Positions 17,771 to 27,483 of a stretch of DNA of 64,000 bases are shown in pieces (the stretch's first letter is position 1; the number at the start of each line of letters is the position of its first letter). This stretch comes from Arthrobacter liuii. GTDB taxonomy: Bacteria; Actinomycetota; Actinomycetes; Actinomycetales; Micrococcaceae. The DNA lies in the NCBI RefSeq assembly GCF_014639275.1, contig NZ_BMFW01000002.1:354379-418378 (forward strand), in the 5' to 3' direction. Made by a program: the position numbers and the translations under genes. The notes below the pieces were generated by a model. That model had not been told where the DNA came from. It saw only the letters and a list, made by a program, of their open reading frames with translations, and did no database searches.

Positions 17771-17783
17771 TACAGTAAACGGC
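17771..17783 (+). promoter_or_regulatory. Leaderless -10 element of menC
   Basis: TACAGT (17771-17776) is followed by seven bases and then ATG 17784, so the transcript probably begins at the start codon. There is no ribosome binding site. Confidence 0.5.
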
Positions 17784-18812
17784 ATGCCCAACCCCGGCCT
17801 TTCGCCTGACTCTGCTCATGTCCGCCTGGCCGTTCCGCCGTTGGAGGAGCTGCTCGCCGCCGCCCACGTGGTGAGCCTGCCCATGCGGGTGAAGTTCCGC
17901 GGCATCATGCAGCGCGAATCGCTCCTGCTCCGCGGTCCCGCGGGCTGGGGCGAGTTCTGCCCCTTCCCCGAGTACGGCGACGCCGAGGCGTCCCGCTGGC
18001 TGGCCGCCGCCCTCGAGGCGGGGTGGCAGGGCTTCCCGGCCCCCCTGCGCGCCTCTGTTCCGGTCAACGCCACCGTGCCCGCTGTTCCCGCGGACCAGGT
18101 GCCGGACGTGCTGGCCCGGTTCGGCCGGGTGGACGCCGTGAAGGTCAAAGTGGCCGAGCAGGGGCAGTCATTGGACGACGACGCCGCCCGGGTCCGCGCC
18201 GTCCGCGCGGCTTTGCCTTCGGCTGCCGTGCGGGTGGACGCCAACGGCGGCTGGGACGTGCCGGGCGCCGTGGAGGCGTTGACCCGGCTGGCGTCCTTTG
18301 GACTGGAGTACGCCGAGCAGCCGGTGCCTTCGATCGAAGGCCTGGCAGAGGTCCGGGCCCGGCTGCGGGACGGCGGGACGCCGGTGCCCATAGCCGCCGA
18401 CGAAAGCGTCCGCAAGGAAACCGACCCCCTCCGCGTGGCCCGGGCCGGCGCGGCGGACCTTCTGGTGGTTAAGGTGGCGCCGCTTGGGGGAGTGCGGCGC
18501 GCCCTGGACATCGTGGCACAGGCCGGACTCCCCGCCGTCGTCAGCTCCGCGCTGGACACCTCCGTGGGGATCCGCGCGGGGCTGGCGCTCGCCGCCGCCC
18601 TGCCCGCGCTGCCCTACGCGTGCGGCCTGGGAACGGTGTCGCTTTTTGAATCAGACATCACCCTGGACCCCCTGGTGGCCGACGACGGCGCCATCCGCCT
18701 CCGCGACGTGGCCGCCGACGCGGGGCTGCTTGAGCGCTTTGCAGCTCCCGCCGAACGCCGGGACTGGTGGCTGGGCCGCCTCCGGCGGGTCCACGCCCTC
18801 CTCACGCCGTAG
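17784..18812 (+). CDS. menC: o-Succinylbenzoate synthase
   Basis: 342 aa of the enolase superfamily, actinobacterial MenC branch. Active-site residues are visible in order: K-x-K in DAVKVKVAE, D/N in VRVDANGGWD, E in EYAEQPV, D in IAADESV and K in LLVVKVAPLGG. It dehydrates SHCHC to o-succinylbenzoate in menaquinone synthesis. The next pathway genes menD, menF and menG lie at 21182, 25971 and 27484, separated by PhoX and an ABC importer. The chosen start is the leaderless ATG. Confidence 0.93.
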   Translation: MPNPGLSPDSAHVRLAVPPLEELLAAAHVVSLPMRVKFRGIMQRESLLLRGPAGWGEFCPFPEYGDAEASRWLAAALEAGWQGFPAPLRASVPVNATVPAVPADQVPDVLARFGRVDAVKVKVAEQGQSLDDDAARVRAVRAALPSAAVRVDANGGWDVPGAVEALTRLASFGLEYAEQPVPSIEGLAEVRARLRDGGTPVPIAADESVRKETDPLRVARAGAADLLVVKVAPLGGVRRALDIVAQAGLPAVVSSALDTSVGIRAGLALAAALPALPYACGLGTVSLFESDITLDPLVADDGAIRLRDVAADAGLLERFAAPAERRDWWLGRLRRVHALLTP

Positions 18813-18840
18813 GAGGCCAGTGAAGGGCCGTCTTTTACAG

Positions 18841-18884
18841 GTTTCTTTCAGCCTTTTTGCGGGTTAACCTCAGGTTCATCTGCA
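18841..18884 (+). promoter_or_regulatory. PHO-box-like 11-nt direct repeats upstream of phoX
   Basis: Units in strict 11-base phase: GTTTCTTTCAG, CCTTTTTGCGG, GTTAACCTCAG and GTTCATCTGCA (starting 18841, 18852, 18863, 18874). The last two match the PhoP recognition pattern known from Streptomyces (direct repeats resembling GTTCACC). The block lies about 70 bases before the phosphatase start, which suggests induction under phosphate starvation. Confidence 0.6.
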
Positions 18885-18956
18885 GGCCGTCGGCATTTCA
18901 GAACGGGCTGGAAGGGTGAGCGGGCACCCCAGAGACATTCCTTCGGAAGGTTCCCC

Positions 18957-21023
18957 ATGTCTGAAACAGCCCGCAAGTTCACCCTCCTGCCCATGCTCGG
19001 CCATACGAAGGGCAAGCGCAGCCCTGTGACATGCGCACTCAAATGCGACAACGCCTGCGCCGGCGACGTCTGCAACACCAGCTCCAACAGCTACTTCCGC
19101 GACATAGCCTCCGCCACCCTGTCCCGCCGGGCCGCCCTGGGCCTGGGCGCCGCCGGAGCGCTCGCCGTCGCCCTCGGGTCCGCCGTAACTTCCGCCGAAC
19201 CCGCCTCCGCCGCGGGCTTGTCCAAGGCCGCAAAGGAAGGCTTCGGCAACTCCAAGCTGGAGTTCACCGCCATCAAGCCCGTGGACAAGGCTGTTGACGC
19301 GTTCACGGTGCCGGAGGGCTTCACCTGGCAGCCGATCATCCGCTGGGGTGACCCGCTGTTCAACGATTCCCCCGACTTCGACCTGAACCACCAGACCGCG
19401 GCAGCGCAGGCGCGGCAGTTTGGCTACAACAACGACTACACGGACATCGTTGACATCCCCGGCAGCAAGGGCCGCCGCGCGGTGCTGTTCACCAACCACG
19501 AGTACACCAACGAAAACATCATGGTGCCCGCTGGCTACGACCCGGTGGAGACTCGTGCCATCGGCCGCGCCGCCCATGGCCTGGCCGTGGTTGAGCTCGA
19601 GCGCAAGAACACCACCAAACCGTGGAGCTACGTCAAGGGCGCGCCGCTGAACCGCCGCTACCTCTCCGACACCACCTACGAACTGACCGGCCCGGTTGCC
19701 GGCTCGGCACTGGTCAAAACCGTGGCCGATCCCTCCGGCCGCGCCATCAAGGGAACGTTCGGCAACTGCTCCGGCGGCACCACCCCGTGGGGCACCATCC
19801 TCTCCGGCGAGGAAAACTTCAACGGGTACTTCGTGGCTCCCGGCACCTCCGCGAGCGACAAGCGGTATGGCCTCACCGCCAAGCCCACCGCACGCAAGTG
19901 GGAACTGGACGATCCCCGGTTCGACACCCGCAACGCCGGCTATGAGAACGAGACCAACCGATTCGGCTGGATCGTGGAGGTTGACCCGTTCGACCCCACC
20001 TCCACCCCCAAGAAGCGCTCCGCAATGGGCCGGTTCAAGCACGAGGGCGCCAACGTGATCGTGGCCGAGTCCGGCCACGTGGTGGCCTACATGGGCGACG
20101 ACGAAAAGTTCGACTACCTCTACAAGTTCGTCTCTGCGGAGAAGTACCGTGAGGGGGACCGCAAGCACAACATGGACCTGCTGTCCGAGGGCGACCTCTA
20201 CGTTGCCAAGTTCACCGGCAACTCACCGGCCGCGGAGATCACCGGCACCGGAGCACTGCCTTCTGACGGCGCGTTTGACGGGACCGGCGAATGGCTGCCC
20301 CTGGTGGTGGGCGGCAAGTCGGCCGTCCCGGGCATGTCCGTGGAAGAGGTCCTGGTGTACACACGCCTGGCCGCTGACAAGGTTGGCCCCACCAAGATGG
20401 ACCGCTGCGAGGACGTCCAGCCCAGCCTGCACACCGGCAAGGTCTACGTGGTCTGCACCAACAACTCGGACCGCGGCACCGGAACCAAGGAAGGCGCCAC
20501 CGAGGTCAACCCGCGCACCCAGAACCGTGACGGCCACATTGTGGAAATCACCGAAACCGGCGATCAGATCTCCACGAAGTTCAACTGGACCCTCCTGATG
20601 GTCTGCGGCGATCCGGCCCAGGGCGACGTCACCTACTTCTCCGGCTACCCGGTGGACAAGGTCTCGCCGATCTCGTGCCCGGACAACGTGGCCTTCGACT
20701 CCGTGGGCAACCTCTGGATCTCCACCGACGGCGCATCCTCCGGCATCGGCTACAACGACGGCCTCTTCAAGGTCACCCTTGACGGTGCCGAGCGCGGCAA
20801 GGTGGAGCAGTTCCTCGCCGTGCCCCGCGACGCCGAAACCTGCGGACCCATCATCCACGACGACGAACGCACCGTTTTCGTTGCCGTCCAGCACCCGGGC
20901 GAAGAGGGCACCTTCGAGGCGCCGCACTCCTACTTCCCGGACTACGTCCCGGCAGGTACGACGCCGGTCGCCGGCCAGGTGCGCGCGCCCCGTCCGGCAG
21001 TGGTCCAGGTGTTCCGCGGCTAG
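18957..21023 (+). CDS. PhoX family secreted phosphatase
   Basis: 688 aa, ATG 18957 after CGGAAGG. Residues around 55-75 contain a twin-arginine signal (LSRRAALGLGAAGALAV), preceded by an unusually long N-region with a cysteine cluster (TCALKCDNACAGDVC). The mature part has PhoX features: FTNHEYTNENI, EENFNGYF, FKHEGANVIV and CPDNVAFDSVGNLWISTDG, which supply Ca2+ and Fe3+ ligands in the family. PhoX is a Tat-exported alkaline phosphatase that frees phosphate from organic esters. The upstream PHO-box-like repeats fit. Confidence 0.9.
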   Translation: MSETARKFTLLPMLGHTKGKRSPVTCALKCDNACAGDVCNTSSNSYFRDIASATLSRRAALGLGAAGALAVALGSAVTSAEPASAAGLSKAAKEGFGNSKLEFTAIKPVDKAVDAFTVPEGFTWQPIIRWGDPLFNDSPDFDLNHQTAAAQARQFGYNNDYTDIVDIPGSKGRRAVLFTNHEYTNENIMVPAGYDPVETRAIGRAAHGLAVVELERKNTTKPWSYVKGAPLNRRYLSDTTYELTGPVAGSALVKTVADPSGRAIKGTFGNCSGGTTPWGTILSGEENFNGYFVAPGTSASDKRYGLTAKPTARKWELDDPRFDTRNAGYENETNRFGWIVEVDPFDPTSTPKKRSAMGRFKHEGANVIVAESGHVVAYMGDDEKFDYLYKFVSAEKYREGDRKHNMDLLSEGDLYVAKFTGNSPAAEITGTGALPSDGAFDGTGEWLPLVVGGKSAVPGMSVEEVLVYTRLAADKVGPTKMDRCEDVQPSLHTGKVYVVCTNNSDRGTGTKEGATEVNPRTQNRDGHIVEITETGDQISTKFNWTLLMVCGDPAQGDVTYFSGYPVDKVSPISCPDNVAFDSVGNLWISTDGASSGIGYNDGLFKVTLDGAERGKVEQFLAVPRDAETCGPIIHDDERTVFVAVQHPGEEGTFEAPHSYFPDYVPAGTTPVAGQVRAPRPAVVQVFRG

Positions 21024-21077
21024 TTTCGCAACGCCCGCTCACCTTGGGACGCGCCACCACTTTCCGCCCGCTTTTTG

Positions 21078-21160
21078 GAAACGCCCCATCACCTCTCGGC
21101 CTATCGAGGCAGGAGGTGATGGGGCGTTTCCTCATTTGGCGCAGGAGGTGATGGGGCGTT
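21078..21160. repeat. Hairpin plus an extra half-site between phoX and menD
   Basis: GAAACGCCCCATCACCTC (21078-21095) pairs with GAGGTGATGGGGCGTTTC (21113-21130), with a small inner CTCG/CGAG stem. A third copy of the right arm, GAGGTGATGGGGCGTT, follows at 21145-21160, 22 bases before the menD start. The hairpin can terminate phoX; the duplicate half-site could form an alternative structure or an operator. Confidence 0.7.
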
Positions 21161-21181
21161 GGAGGGTGGCAGACTGGTTGG

Positions 21182-22927
21182 GTGACTTCGCTGAACGAAT
21201 CTGCTCCTGACACCCCCGAGCTGGATGTGCCTGAACTGGGCGCGCTTGCTGCGGCGCGGATCGCCGTCGAGGTTTTGTTCGACGGTGGTGTGCGGCACGT
21301 GGTGGTGTCGCCCGGTTCTCGGTCGGCCCCCATGGCATACGCCCTGGCCGAGGCCTCCGCTGCCGGCCGGATGGACCTGCTGGTCCGGATTGACGAGCGG
21401 TGCGCCGGGTTCACGGCTTTGGGCCTGGCCCTGTCCACCGGTTCGCCCGCAGCCGTCCTCACCACGTCGGGGACCGCCGTCGGGAACCTGATGCCCGCAG
21501 TGATGGAGGCCAACCACGCCGCGGTTCCGCTGATCGTCCTGTCAGCGGACCGGCCCGACGAGCTGCGCGGGACCGGCGCCAACCAGACCACCATCCAGCC
21601 GGACCTGTTCGGCGAGCAGGTCCGGTTCGCTGCGGACATCCCCGCCGGCAGCAACCCGCAGCGGGCCATCCAGACCGGGCTTTCCGCTGCTACCGGCGCG
21701 TTCCCGGACCTTCCGCCGGGACCGGTCCAGCTCAACCTCGCGTTCCGCGACCCGCTGGTTCCCGGACCGGAGGAGGGGCTGCCGGAGCCGGTGGAACGGC
21801 AGCGCTACCGGGTGGGCGCCGAGCCGCTGGTCATGAACCTGCCGCCCGCGCCCGAGGATCTTCCGGAGCGGCGCACCGTGGTGCTGGCAGGGCACGACGC
21901 CGGCCCGGTGGCCGAGGCGTTCGCCCGTGCCCACAACCTGCCGCTGCTCGCCGAACCGTCCTCCAATTCCAGGTTCGGACCAAACGCGGTGGGCCCCTAC
22001 CGGCTGCTGCTGGAGCATTTCGGGCCCGGCTCGGCGCAGCCGATCGAGCGCGTGGTGCTGTTCGGCCGGCCAACTCTGTCCCGCCCGGTGGCTGCCCTCC
22101 TGGCCCGCGCCGATGTTGAATCAGCCCTGTACCAACCGGTCCCGGTTGCCTGGTACGAGCCTGGCCGCCGCACCGAGCTGCCCCTTGAAAACCTCACGGA
22201 CCTCGCAGAATTTGCCGGCCGCGGGACATCTTCCTGGCTGGACACCTGGCTGCTGGCCGGCTCGGCCGCGCAGCATTCGCTGGACCAGGTGCTGTCCGCG
22301 GAGGCCGCCGCCACCGGGCCGTCCGTGGCCGCCCTGGTCTGGAAGCACTCGCGCGGCCAGCTGCTGCTCGGTTCCTCCAACGGAATCCGGGACGTTGACC
22401 TTGCCGGACTTCCTGCCCATGATCCTGCCGCCACCGTATACGCGAACCGGGGGCTGGCCGGGATCGACGGCACCATTTCCACCGCCACCGGCATCGCCCT
22501 GGGCGGCCGGCAGGCGACCACCGTGCTGCTGGGCGACGTCACCTTCCTGCACGACGCCGGCGGCCTCCTCCTCGGCGCCGGGGAAGAACAGCCGGACCTG
22601 CGGATCGTGGTCCTGAACGACTCCGGCGGTGCAATCTTCAGCCTCCTTGAGCACGGGGGAGTGGAGGAGGGCGGCCGCTACGGGGATGCCGTCGAACGCC
22701 TCTTTGGCACCCCGCACGCCGTGGACATCGCGGCACTTGCCGCAGCGTACGGCGTCGGGCATTCACTGGTAAGTACGACGGCGGGGCTCGCCGAGGCGCT
22801 GGGCCGGCCTGTGCGGGGGCGCGCCATCGTCGAAGTCCGGACGGACCGTCGCTCGCTGCGGCAGCTCCATGCCCGGATCAGGGAAGCTGTGTCCGCGGCC
22901 GTGGAGGGCGTGCTCTCCGGGCAATGA
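21182..22927 (+). CDS. menD: MenD, SEPHCHC synthase
   Basis: 581 aa, ThDP-dependent. N-terminal VVSPGSRSAPMAYAL and RIDERCAGFTALGLAL are typical MenD substrate/cofactor residues, TSGTAVGNLMPAV follows, and the ThDP motif region is GDVTFLHDAGGLL with NDSGGAIFSLLE. It joins 2-oxoglutarate and isochorismate to give SEPHCHC in menaquinone synthesis. The start is GTG 21182; CAGACT six bases before it may be a weak leaderless -10. It converges on the amino-acid ABC operon with a strong hairpin between. Confidence 0.95.
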   Translation: MTSLNESAPDTPELDVPELGALAAARIAVEVLFDGGVRHVVVSPGSRSAPMAYALAEASAAGRMDLLVRIDERCAGFTALGLALSTGSPAAVLTTSGTAVGNLMPAVMEANHAAVPLIVLSADRPDELRGTGANQTTIQPDLFGEQVRFAADIPAGSNPQRAIQTGLSAATGAFPDLPPGPVQLNLAFRDPLVPGPEEGLPEPVERQRYRVGAEPLVMNLPPAPEDLPERRTVVLAGHDAGPVAEAFARAHNLPLLAEPSSNSRFGPNAVGPYRLLLEHFGPGSAQPIERVVLFGRPTLSRPVAALLARADVESALYQPVPVAWYEPGRRTELPLENLTDLAEFAGRGTSSWLDTWLLAGSAAQHSLDQVLSAEAAATGPSVAALVWKHSRGQLLLGSSNGIRDVDLAGLPAHDPAATVYANRGLAGIDGTISTATGIALGGRQATTVLLGDVTFLHDAGGLLLGAGEEQPDLRIVVLNDSGGAIFSLLEHGGVEEGGRYGDAVERLFGTPHAVDIAALAAAYGVGHSLVSTTAGLAEALGRPVRGRAIVEVRTDRRSLRQLHARIREAVSAAVEGVLSGQ

Positions 22928-22948
22928 CCAAAACATGCCGGTAACGCG

Positions 22949-22994
22949 AATAGCGAGTGCCGCTGCGTGAATCCACGCAGCGGCACTCGCTATT
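22949..22994. terminator. Bidirectional hairpin between menD and the ABC importer
   Basis: A perfect 21-bp stem (22949-22969 with 22974-22994; arm begins AATAGCGAGTGCCGC) closes a four-base AATC loop. It sits 21 bases after menD and 12 bases before the stop of the convergent ATPase gene. A-rich and T-rich ends flank it on both strands, so it can stop transcription from either side. Confidence 0.75.
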
Positions 22995-23006
22995 TCAAGA
23001 GGTCCC

Positions 23007-23783
23007 TCAGAGCACGCGGCCCAGGAACTCTTTGGTGCGGGCGTGCTGGGGGTTGGCGATGATCTCGCGGGGGTCGCCGGATTCCACCACCACACCGCCG
23101 TCCATGAAGGTAAGGGTATCGCCCACCTCGCGAGCGAAGCCGATCTCGTGGGTCACCACGATCATGGTCATGCCGGACTTTGCCAGGTCCTTCATCACGT
23201 TCAGGACATCGCCCACCAGCTCGGGGTCCAAAGCAGAGGTGGGCTCATCGAAGAGCATCAGCTCCGGCTCCATGGCCAGGGCCCGGGCAATGGCCACGCG
23301 CTGCTGCTGGCCGCCGGAGAGCTGGGACGGGTAGTGGCCGGCACGGTCGCCGAGCCCCACCCGGTCCAGCAGCTCAAGCGCCCACTTCTGGGCGGCAGCC
23401 TTGGGCTGGCCCTTCACGTGCACCGGCGCTTCCATGACGTTCTGGAGTGCTGTCTTGTGCGGGAACAGGTTGAACCGCTGGAACACCATGCCGATTTCGC
23501 GGCGCTGGGCGGCGATTTCCTTGGTCTTGAGGTCATGGAGCTTGCCGTTGACCTCGCGGTAGCCGATCAGCTGGCCGCCCACGGAGATCCGCCCGGCGCT
23601 GATGCTCTCCAGGAGGTTCACGCAGCGCAGCATGGTGGACTTGCCGGACCCCGAGGGCCCGATCACCACCGATACCTCGCCCTGGTTGACGGTCATATCG
23701 ATGCCGCGGAGTACATGGTGGTGCCCGTAGTACTTGTGCAGGCCTTCGATCTTGACCAGCGGCTTTTCTGCGGTGACCGTCAT
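23007..23783 (-). CDS. Polar amino-acid ABC importer, ATP-binding protein
   Basis: 258 aa. Walker [10 protein letters not shown], signature [15 protein letters not shown], Walker [15 protein letters not shown] and switch histidine VVTHEIGFA are all in place, and the sequence is of the GlnQ/HisP type. It is the last gene of a three-gene importer and overlaps the permease stop by 4 nt. It drives uptake of a polar amino acid, probably of the glutamate/glutamine/aspartate group; the specificity lies in the binding protein. Confidence 0.95.
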   Translation of the reverse strand: MTVTAEKPLVKIEGLHKYYGHHHVLRGIDMTVNQGEVSVVIGPSGSGKSTMLRCVNLLESISAGRISVGGQLIGYREVNGKLHDLKTKEIAAQRREIGMVFQRFNLFPHKTALQNVMEAPVHVKGQPKAAAQKWALELLDRVGLGDRAGHYPSQLSGGQQQRVAIARALAMEPELMLFDEPTSALDPELVGDVLNVMKDLAKSGMTMIVVTHEIGFAREVGDTLTFMDGGVVVESGDPREIIANPQHARTKEFLGRVL

Positions 23784-24739
23784 CGTGCACTCTCCTCGGG
23801 GAAGTCCGTCTTCATTGACCGCTGGGCGTCAGCGCCGGGGCCGGCCGCTTTGGCCGCGGCCGGGTTGACGGCTGCCGGGGCCAGGTTGTCCACGCCCTTG
23901 CCGTAATACGCCTCGATGAAGTGCTGGCCCACCATCAGGATGCTGGTGATCACCAGGTACCAGATCGCGGCCACGATCAGCAGTGGCACCGGCAAGTAGG
24001 TCCGGTTGGCCAACGCGTTGGTGGCAAACGTGAGGTCCAGCGTGAACGGAACCGCGAGGACAAGCGACGTGGTCTTCAACATGCCGATGGTTTCGTTGCC
24101 CGTAGGTGGCACGATGACCCGCATGGCCTGGGGGAGGATGATGCGCCACATGATCTTGCCCTTGGACATGCCCAGGGCCTCGGCAGCTTCCTGCTGGCCC
24201 CTGTCCACGGACTTGAGGCCGGCGCGGAAGATTTCCGCCAGGTAGGCGGACTCGTTCAGGCCCAAGCCGAGGATTGCCGCGACGGTCGCATTGACGATGG
24301 CAGCCGTATCCAGGCTGAAGAATTCAGGCCCAAAGGGGACACCGGCGCTGATCTTCGGGTACAGAACCGCAATGAGGCCCCAGAACACCAGCTGGGTGTA
24401 CACAGGGGTGCCGCGGAAGAACCACACCCACACCCAGCTGGACCAGCGGAATATGGGGTTGTCGGACTGGCGCATGAACGCCAGCAGGATGGCCAGGACG
24501 ATCGCCAGCACCATCGATGCCACGGTCAGCAGCAGGGTCCAGCCCACGCCCTGGACCACTTTGACGTCCAGGATGTAGGTGCCAACAATGTCCCAGCGGA
24601 AATTGGGGTTGGTGAACAGGCTCTGCAGGAACACCGCAACGAAAGCGAGGATGATGATGGCGCTGATCCACCGGCCGGGGTGGCGCACCGGCACCGACTT
24701 GTTCAGTACCGGTGCGTCCGGGTGTTGATGGTGTTCCAT
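23780..24739 (-). CDS. Polar amino-acid ABC importer, permease
   Basis: About 319 aa from ATG 24739; a TTG at 24778 overlapping the upstream stop (TTGA) would add 13 residues. It has a long N-terminal hydrophobic helix ([16 protein letters not shown]), then the HisM/GlnP-type domain with the coupling motif [20 protein letters not shown]. The C-terminal tail ([19 protein letters not shown]) is alanine-rich and probably cytoplasmic. It works with the ATPase at 23007 and the lipoprotein at 24775. Confidence 0.92.
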   Translation of the reverse strand: MEHHQHPDAPVLNKSVPVRHPGRWISAIIILAFVAVFLQSLFTNPNFRWDIVGTYILDVKVVQGVGWTLLLTVASMVLAIVLAILLAFMRQSDNPIFRWSSWVWVWFFRGTPVYTQLVFWGLIAVLYPKISAGVPFGPEFFSLDTAAIVNATVAAILGLGLNESAYLAEIFRAGLKSVDRGQQEAAEALGMSKGKIMWRIILPQAMRVIVPPTGNETIGMLKTTSLVLAVPFTLDLTFATNALANRTYLPVPLLIVAAIWYLVITSILMVGQHFIEAYYGKGVDNLAPAAVNPAAAKAAGPGADAQRSMKTDFPEESAR

Positions 24740-24774
24740 GTGCACGCCTGACTTGTCGTCGGTAACGCTAAAAC

Positions 24775-25728
24775 TCAAGACTTAACCGCCGGGTTGACCT
24801 CGGACTTGGTGATGGCGCCCTCGGAGTTGCCCCAGCCGTCCAGGATCTTCTTGTAGGAGCCGTCTGCCATCAGCTTGGTGACGGTCTTCTGGATCACGTC
24901 GGCCCAGGCGGTGTCAGCCTTGGCCACGGCGATGCCCTGCGGAGCGGAATCGTAGACGTCGCCCAGCTTCTCGAGCTGGCCGTTGGTCTGCGTGAGTGCG
25001 TAGCCGATGATGGGGGAGTCGGCGGCCATGGCGTCGATGCTGCCGTTCACCAGGCGGGTGGTGACATCCGTCTGGTTCTTCAGGGTGACGATGTCAATGG
25101 GCTTCTTGCCGTCGGCGGCGCACTTCTTGTTGCGGTCGGCAAGGTCCGGATCTTCCTGGACGGTGCCGGTCTGCACGCCAATGGATTTGCCGCAGACGTC
25201 GTCAAGGGAGAACTTCTTGGGGTTGCCCTTCTGCACGGCCCAGGCGGTGCCGGCGTTGAAGTAGCTGACCATGTTCACCGCGCCCAGGCGTTCGGGGTTG
25301 ATGGTGAACGAGGAGATACCCAGGTCGTACTTGGGGCCGAGGGCAGGGAGGATGCCGGTGAACTCCGCGGTCTGGACCTGGACCTTGAGGCCCAGCGTGG
25401 CGCCGATGGCCTTGGCGATGTCCACGTCGTAGCCCACGGGTGTCTGGCCGTCCGGACCGAGGAATTCAGCCGGGGCGTAGCTGGTGTCAGAACCAATTGT
25501 GATGGTGCCCTTGGACTTGATGGCGTCCGGGACCATGGCGGCCAGGGCGTCGTCCTTCTTGACGGTGGTGGGATCAAAGCTGGCGCTGGCGCTGCCTGAC
25601 GAGGTAGCCGCGCTGGAGGGACCCGTTTCCGAGGCATTGGTGCATGCTGAGAGGGCCAGGGCGCTGATGGCGATCATAGTGGCGGCGGTCAGCTTGGAGG
25701 TGCCCAGGAGGGTACGGGGAGTCTGCAT
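24775..25728 (-). CDS. Polar amino-acid ABC importer, substrate-binding lipoprotein
   Basis: 317 aa with a lipoprotein signal (LALSAC, lipidated C29) and a serine/alanine-rich linker, then a type II periplasmic-binding fold (GTITIGSDTSYAPAEF, VGYDVDIAKAIGATLGLK, YDLGISSFTINPERL). A ribosome site AAAAGG is five bases before ATG 25728. It is the first gene of the importer operon. The long AT-rich upstream region (25729-25890) should hold the promoter; candidate elements are present but not decisive. Confidence 0.93.
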   Translation of the reverse strand: MQTPRTLLGTSKLTAATMIAISALALSACTNASETGPSSAATSSGSASASFDPTTVKKDDALAAMVPDAIKSKGTITIGSDTSYAPAEFLGPDGQTPVGYDVDIAKAIGATLGLKVQVQTAEFTGILPALGPKYDLGISSFTINPERLGAVNMVSYFNAGTAWAVQKGNPKKFSLDDVCGKSIGVQTGTVQEDPDLADRNKKCAADGKKPIDIVTLKNQTDVTTRLVNGSIDAMAADSPIIGYALTQTNGQLEKLGDVYDSAPQGIAVAKADTAWADVIQKTVTKLMADGSYKKILDGWGNSEGAITKSEVNPAVKS

Positions 25729-25894
25729 TTCTTACCTTTTGTTGCAGGGGCTATGAGGTACTAACGCGGCTTATAGTGTAACGCTCAACAAGAGAGGTAC
25801 GTCACACGCAACTAAGTTTCACTATTGGATAACTATTACGGGAGCAAAATCAAGCCTTTCCGAGCGGCGGCCGTCTGTCATCCCAGACTTCCTA

Positions 25895-25960
25895 CCCAAC
25901 TAGGTCGCAGTAGATGTCGTTTTCGGGGCTGAAAACGACATTAACTGCGACCTAGTTGGG
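25895..25960. repeat. 66-nt nested hairpin element, copy B
   Basis: Outer arms CCCAACTAGGTCGCAGT (25895-25911) and ACTGCGACCTAGTTGGG (25944-25960) pair perfectly; the inner pair is TGTCGTTTTC with GAAAACGACA. Compared with copy A the arm has C for A, and the opposite arm has the matching G for T. It lies 10 bases after the menF stop (minus strand). Confidence 0.85.
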
Positions 25961-25970
25961 GGAGGGGGCG

Positions 25971-27371
25971 TCAGCTGTTGATGCCCAGGGATTCCAGCAT
26001 TGGGCGGAACTTGGCCCACGTCTCGGCGAGCTCCGCCTGCGGCTGCGAGCCGTCGACTATGCCGCAGCCGGCATAAAGCCGCACTGTCTCGGGGGATTCG
26101 ATGACCGCGCCGCGCAGCGCAATGCCCCATTCGCCGTTTCCGGCCGCGTCCAGCCAGCCGACCGGTCCGGCATACGGCCCGCGGTCCAGGTGCTCCAGCT
26201 TGCGGATCAGCTCTCCCGCCACCAGCGTCGGGGTTCCGCAGACGGCGGCCGTCGGGTGGAGGGCGTTGATCAGCGCCAGGCACGTGGGGACGTGCCCTTC
26301 CACCTCGGTGAGCTCCGCCTTGACGTCCGACGCCAGGTGCCAGACGTTGGGCAGTTCCAGGATGAAGGGCTCGTCGTGGGCATTCATCGCCTCCGAGAAC
26401 GGCGCCAGTTGCCTGGTCAGGGACTGGATGGCGATCTCGTGTTCATGTCGCTGCTTTTCGGATCCGGCAAGCACCCGAGTGGCGTAATCAAGCGGGGGTC
26501 CGTCCTCGCCATGCGCGTCGCGGCGGTCCAGCGTGCCGGCCAGCACGCGCGCCTGGGCAGTACGCCCCTCCACTTGGATCAGCATCTCGGGCGTAGCCCC
26601 CACCAGCCCGTCCACGCCGTAGGTCCAGCATTCGCGGTACCTCGCCGCCAGCTCGCGCAGCACATCTGCTGCATGTACGCCGGAAGGAACAGTCGCAACC
26701 ACATCCCGTGCCAGCACCAGCTTTTCCAGGGCTCCGGTACGGATCTCGGCAACGCCGGCGGCCACGGCGTCCATCCACGCTTCCTCGCTGAGGGAACCGG
26801 TATGCAGGGTTGCGCCGGCAGCCAGGGGGAGGGGGCGGACGACGGCGCCACCCCCCGAGCCGGGTACGGCAGCCAGGGACGCGTCCCCGGCGGAGTCCGG
26901 GGCCGGCGTCGTGCCTTCCGCGCCCGTGGCACCCGCGGGACCACCGCTTAGCCAGCGGCCCAACGCGGCGAGGGCTGTTTCTTCGGTGAGCCGGCCGTCG
27001 TCGAACGTCAACTGCGTGAGCCAGGCCTGGTTGTCCCGCACGCCCACCACGATCTCCGGCACGATCAGGCGCGACTCGTGGGTTGAGGTCTTGGAGAAAG
27101 CAAAGGAGCCGAACGCCACGGGGCCGGTGCCGGGCAACTCCACGGAGTCCGTGACAGCTGCCTCCAGGACCAGGTGCCGCCACCAGATGTCGGCCTCGAG
27201 GAACCGGTCCGGCCCGGTGGCGGTGAAGCGTGCGATTTCGCCGAAACCCGCCAGCCCTGCTTCACGGCGGGTCCAGCAGAGGACGTCGTCCCGGACCAGA
27301 AACGAAGGCAGCCCCCCGGGGAACGCTTTGCCATCCAGGGGGACTGTCAAGGTGCGGAACGTGCTCGTCAT
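25971..27371 (-). CDS. menF: Isochorismate synthase
   Basis: 466 aa. The C-terminal chorismate-binding domain has LEKLVLARDVVA, VGATPEMLI, ARVLAGTLDR, EHEIAIQSL, HPTAAVCGTP and GPYAGPVGWLDAAGNGEWGIA, the Mg2+ and chorismate residues of the MenF/EntC/PabB group. The middle (about 155-200) holds a low-complexity Gly/Ala/Pro insert. It converts chorismate to isochorismate, here for menaquinone since menC, menD and menG are close and no siderophore genes are visible. It is divergent from menG. Confidence 0.92.
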   Translation of the reverse strand: MTSTFRTLTVPLDGKAFPGGLPSFLVRDDVLCWTRREAGLAGFGEIARFTATGPDRFLEADIWWRHLVLEAAVTDSVELPGTGPVAFGSFAFSKTSTHESRLIVPEIVVGVRDNQAWLTQLTFDDGRLTEETALAALGRWLSGGPAGATGAEGTTPAPDSAGDASLAAVPGSGGGAVVRPLPLAAGATLHTGSLSEEAWMDAVAAGVAEIRTGALEKLVLARDVVATVPSGVHAADVLRELAARYRECWTYGVDGLVGATPEMLIQVEGRTAQARVLAGTLDRRDAHGEDGPPLDYATRVLAGSEKQRHEHEIAIQSLTRQLAPFSEAMNAHDEPFILELPNVWHLASDVKAELTEVEGHVPTCLALINALHPTAAVCGTPTLVAGELIRKLEHLDRGPYAGPVGWLDAAGNGEWGIALRGAVIESPETVRLYAGCGIVDGSQPQAELAETWAKFRPMLESLGINS

Positions 27372-27483
27372 GATGAGACAACACTACTCCGGCGTAGGCC
27401 CGGGGCTTTTTCGGCGCCGGACACCTTTCGGCGGAGACAGGGCATGGCTGGTCAGGACCGTCGGGAACATTTGAGACAATGTC

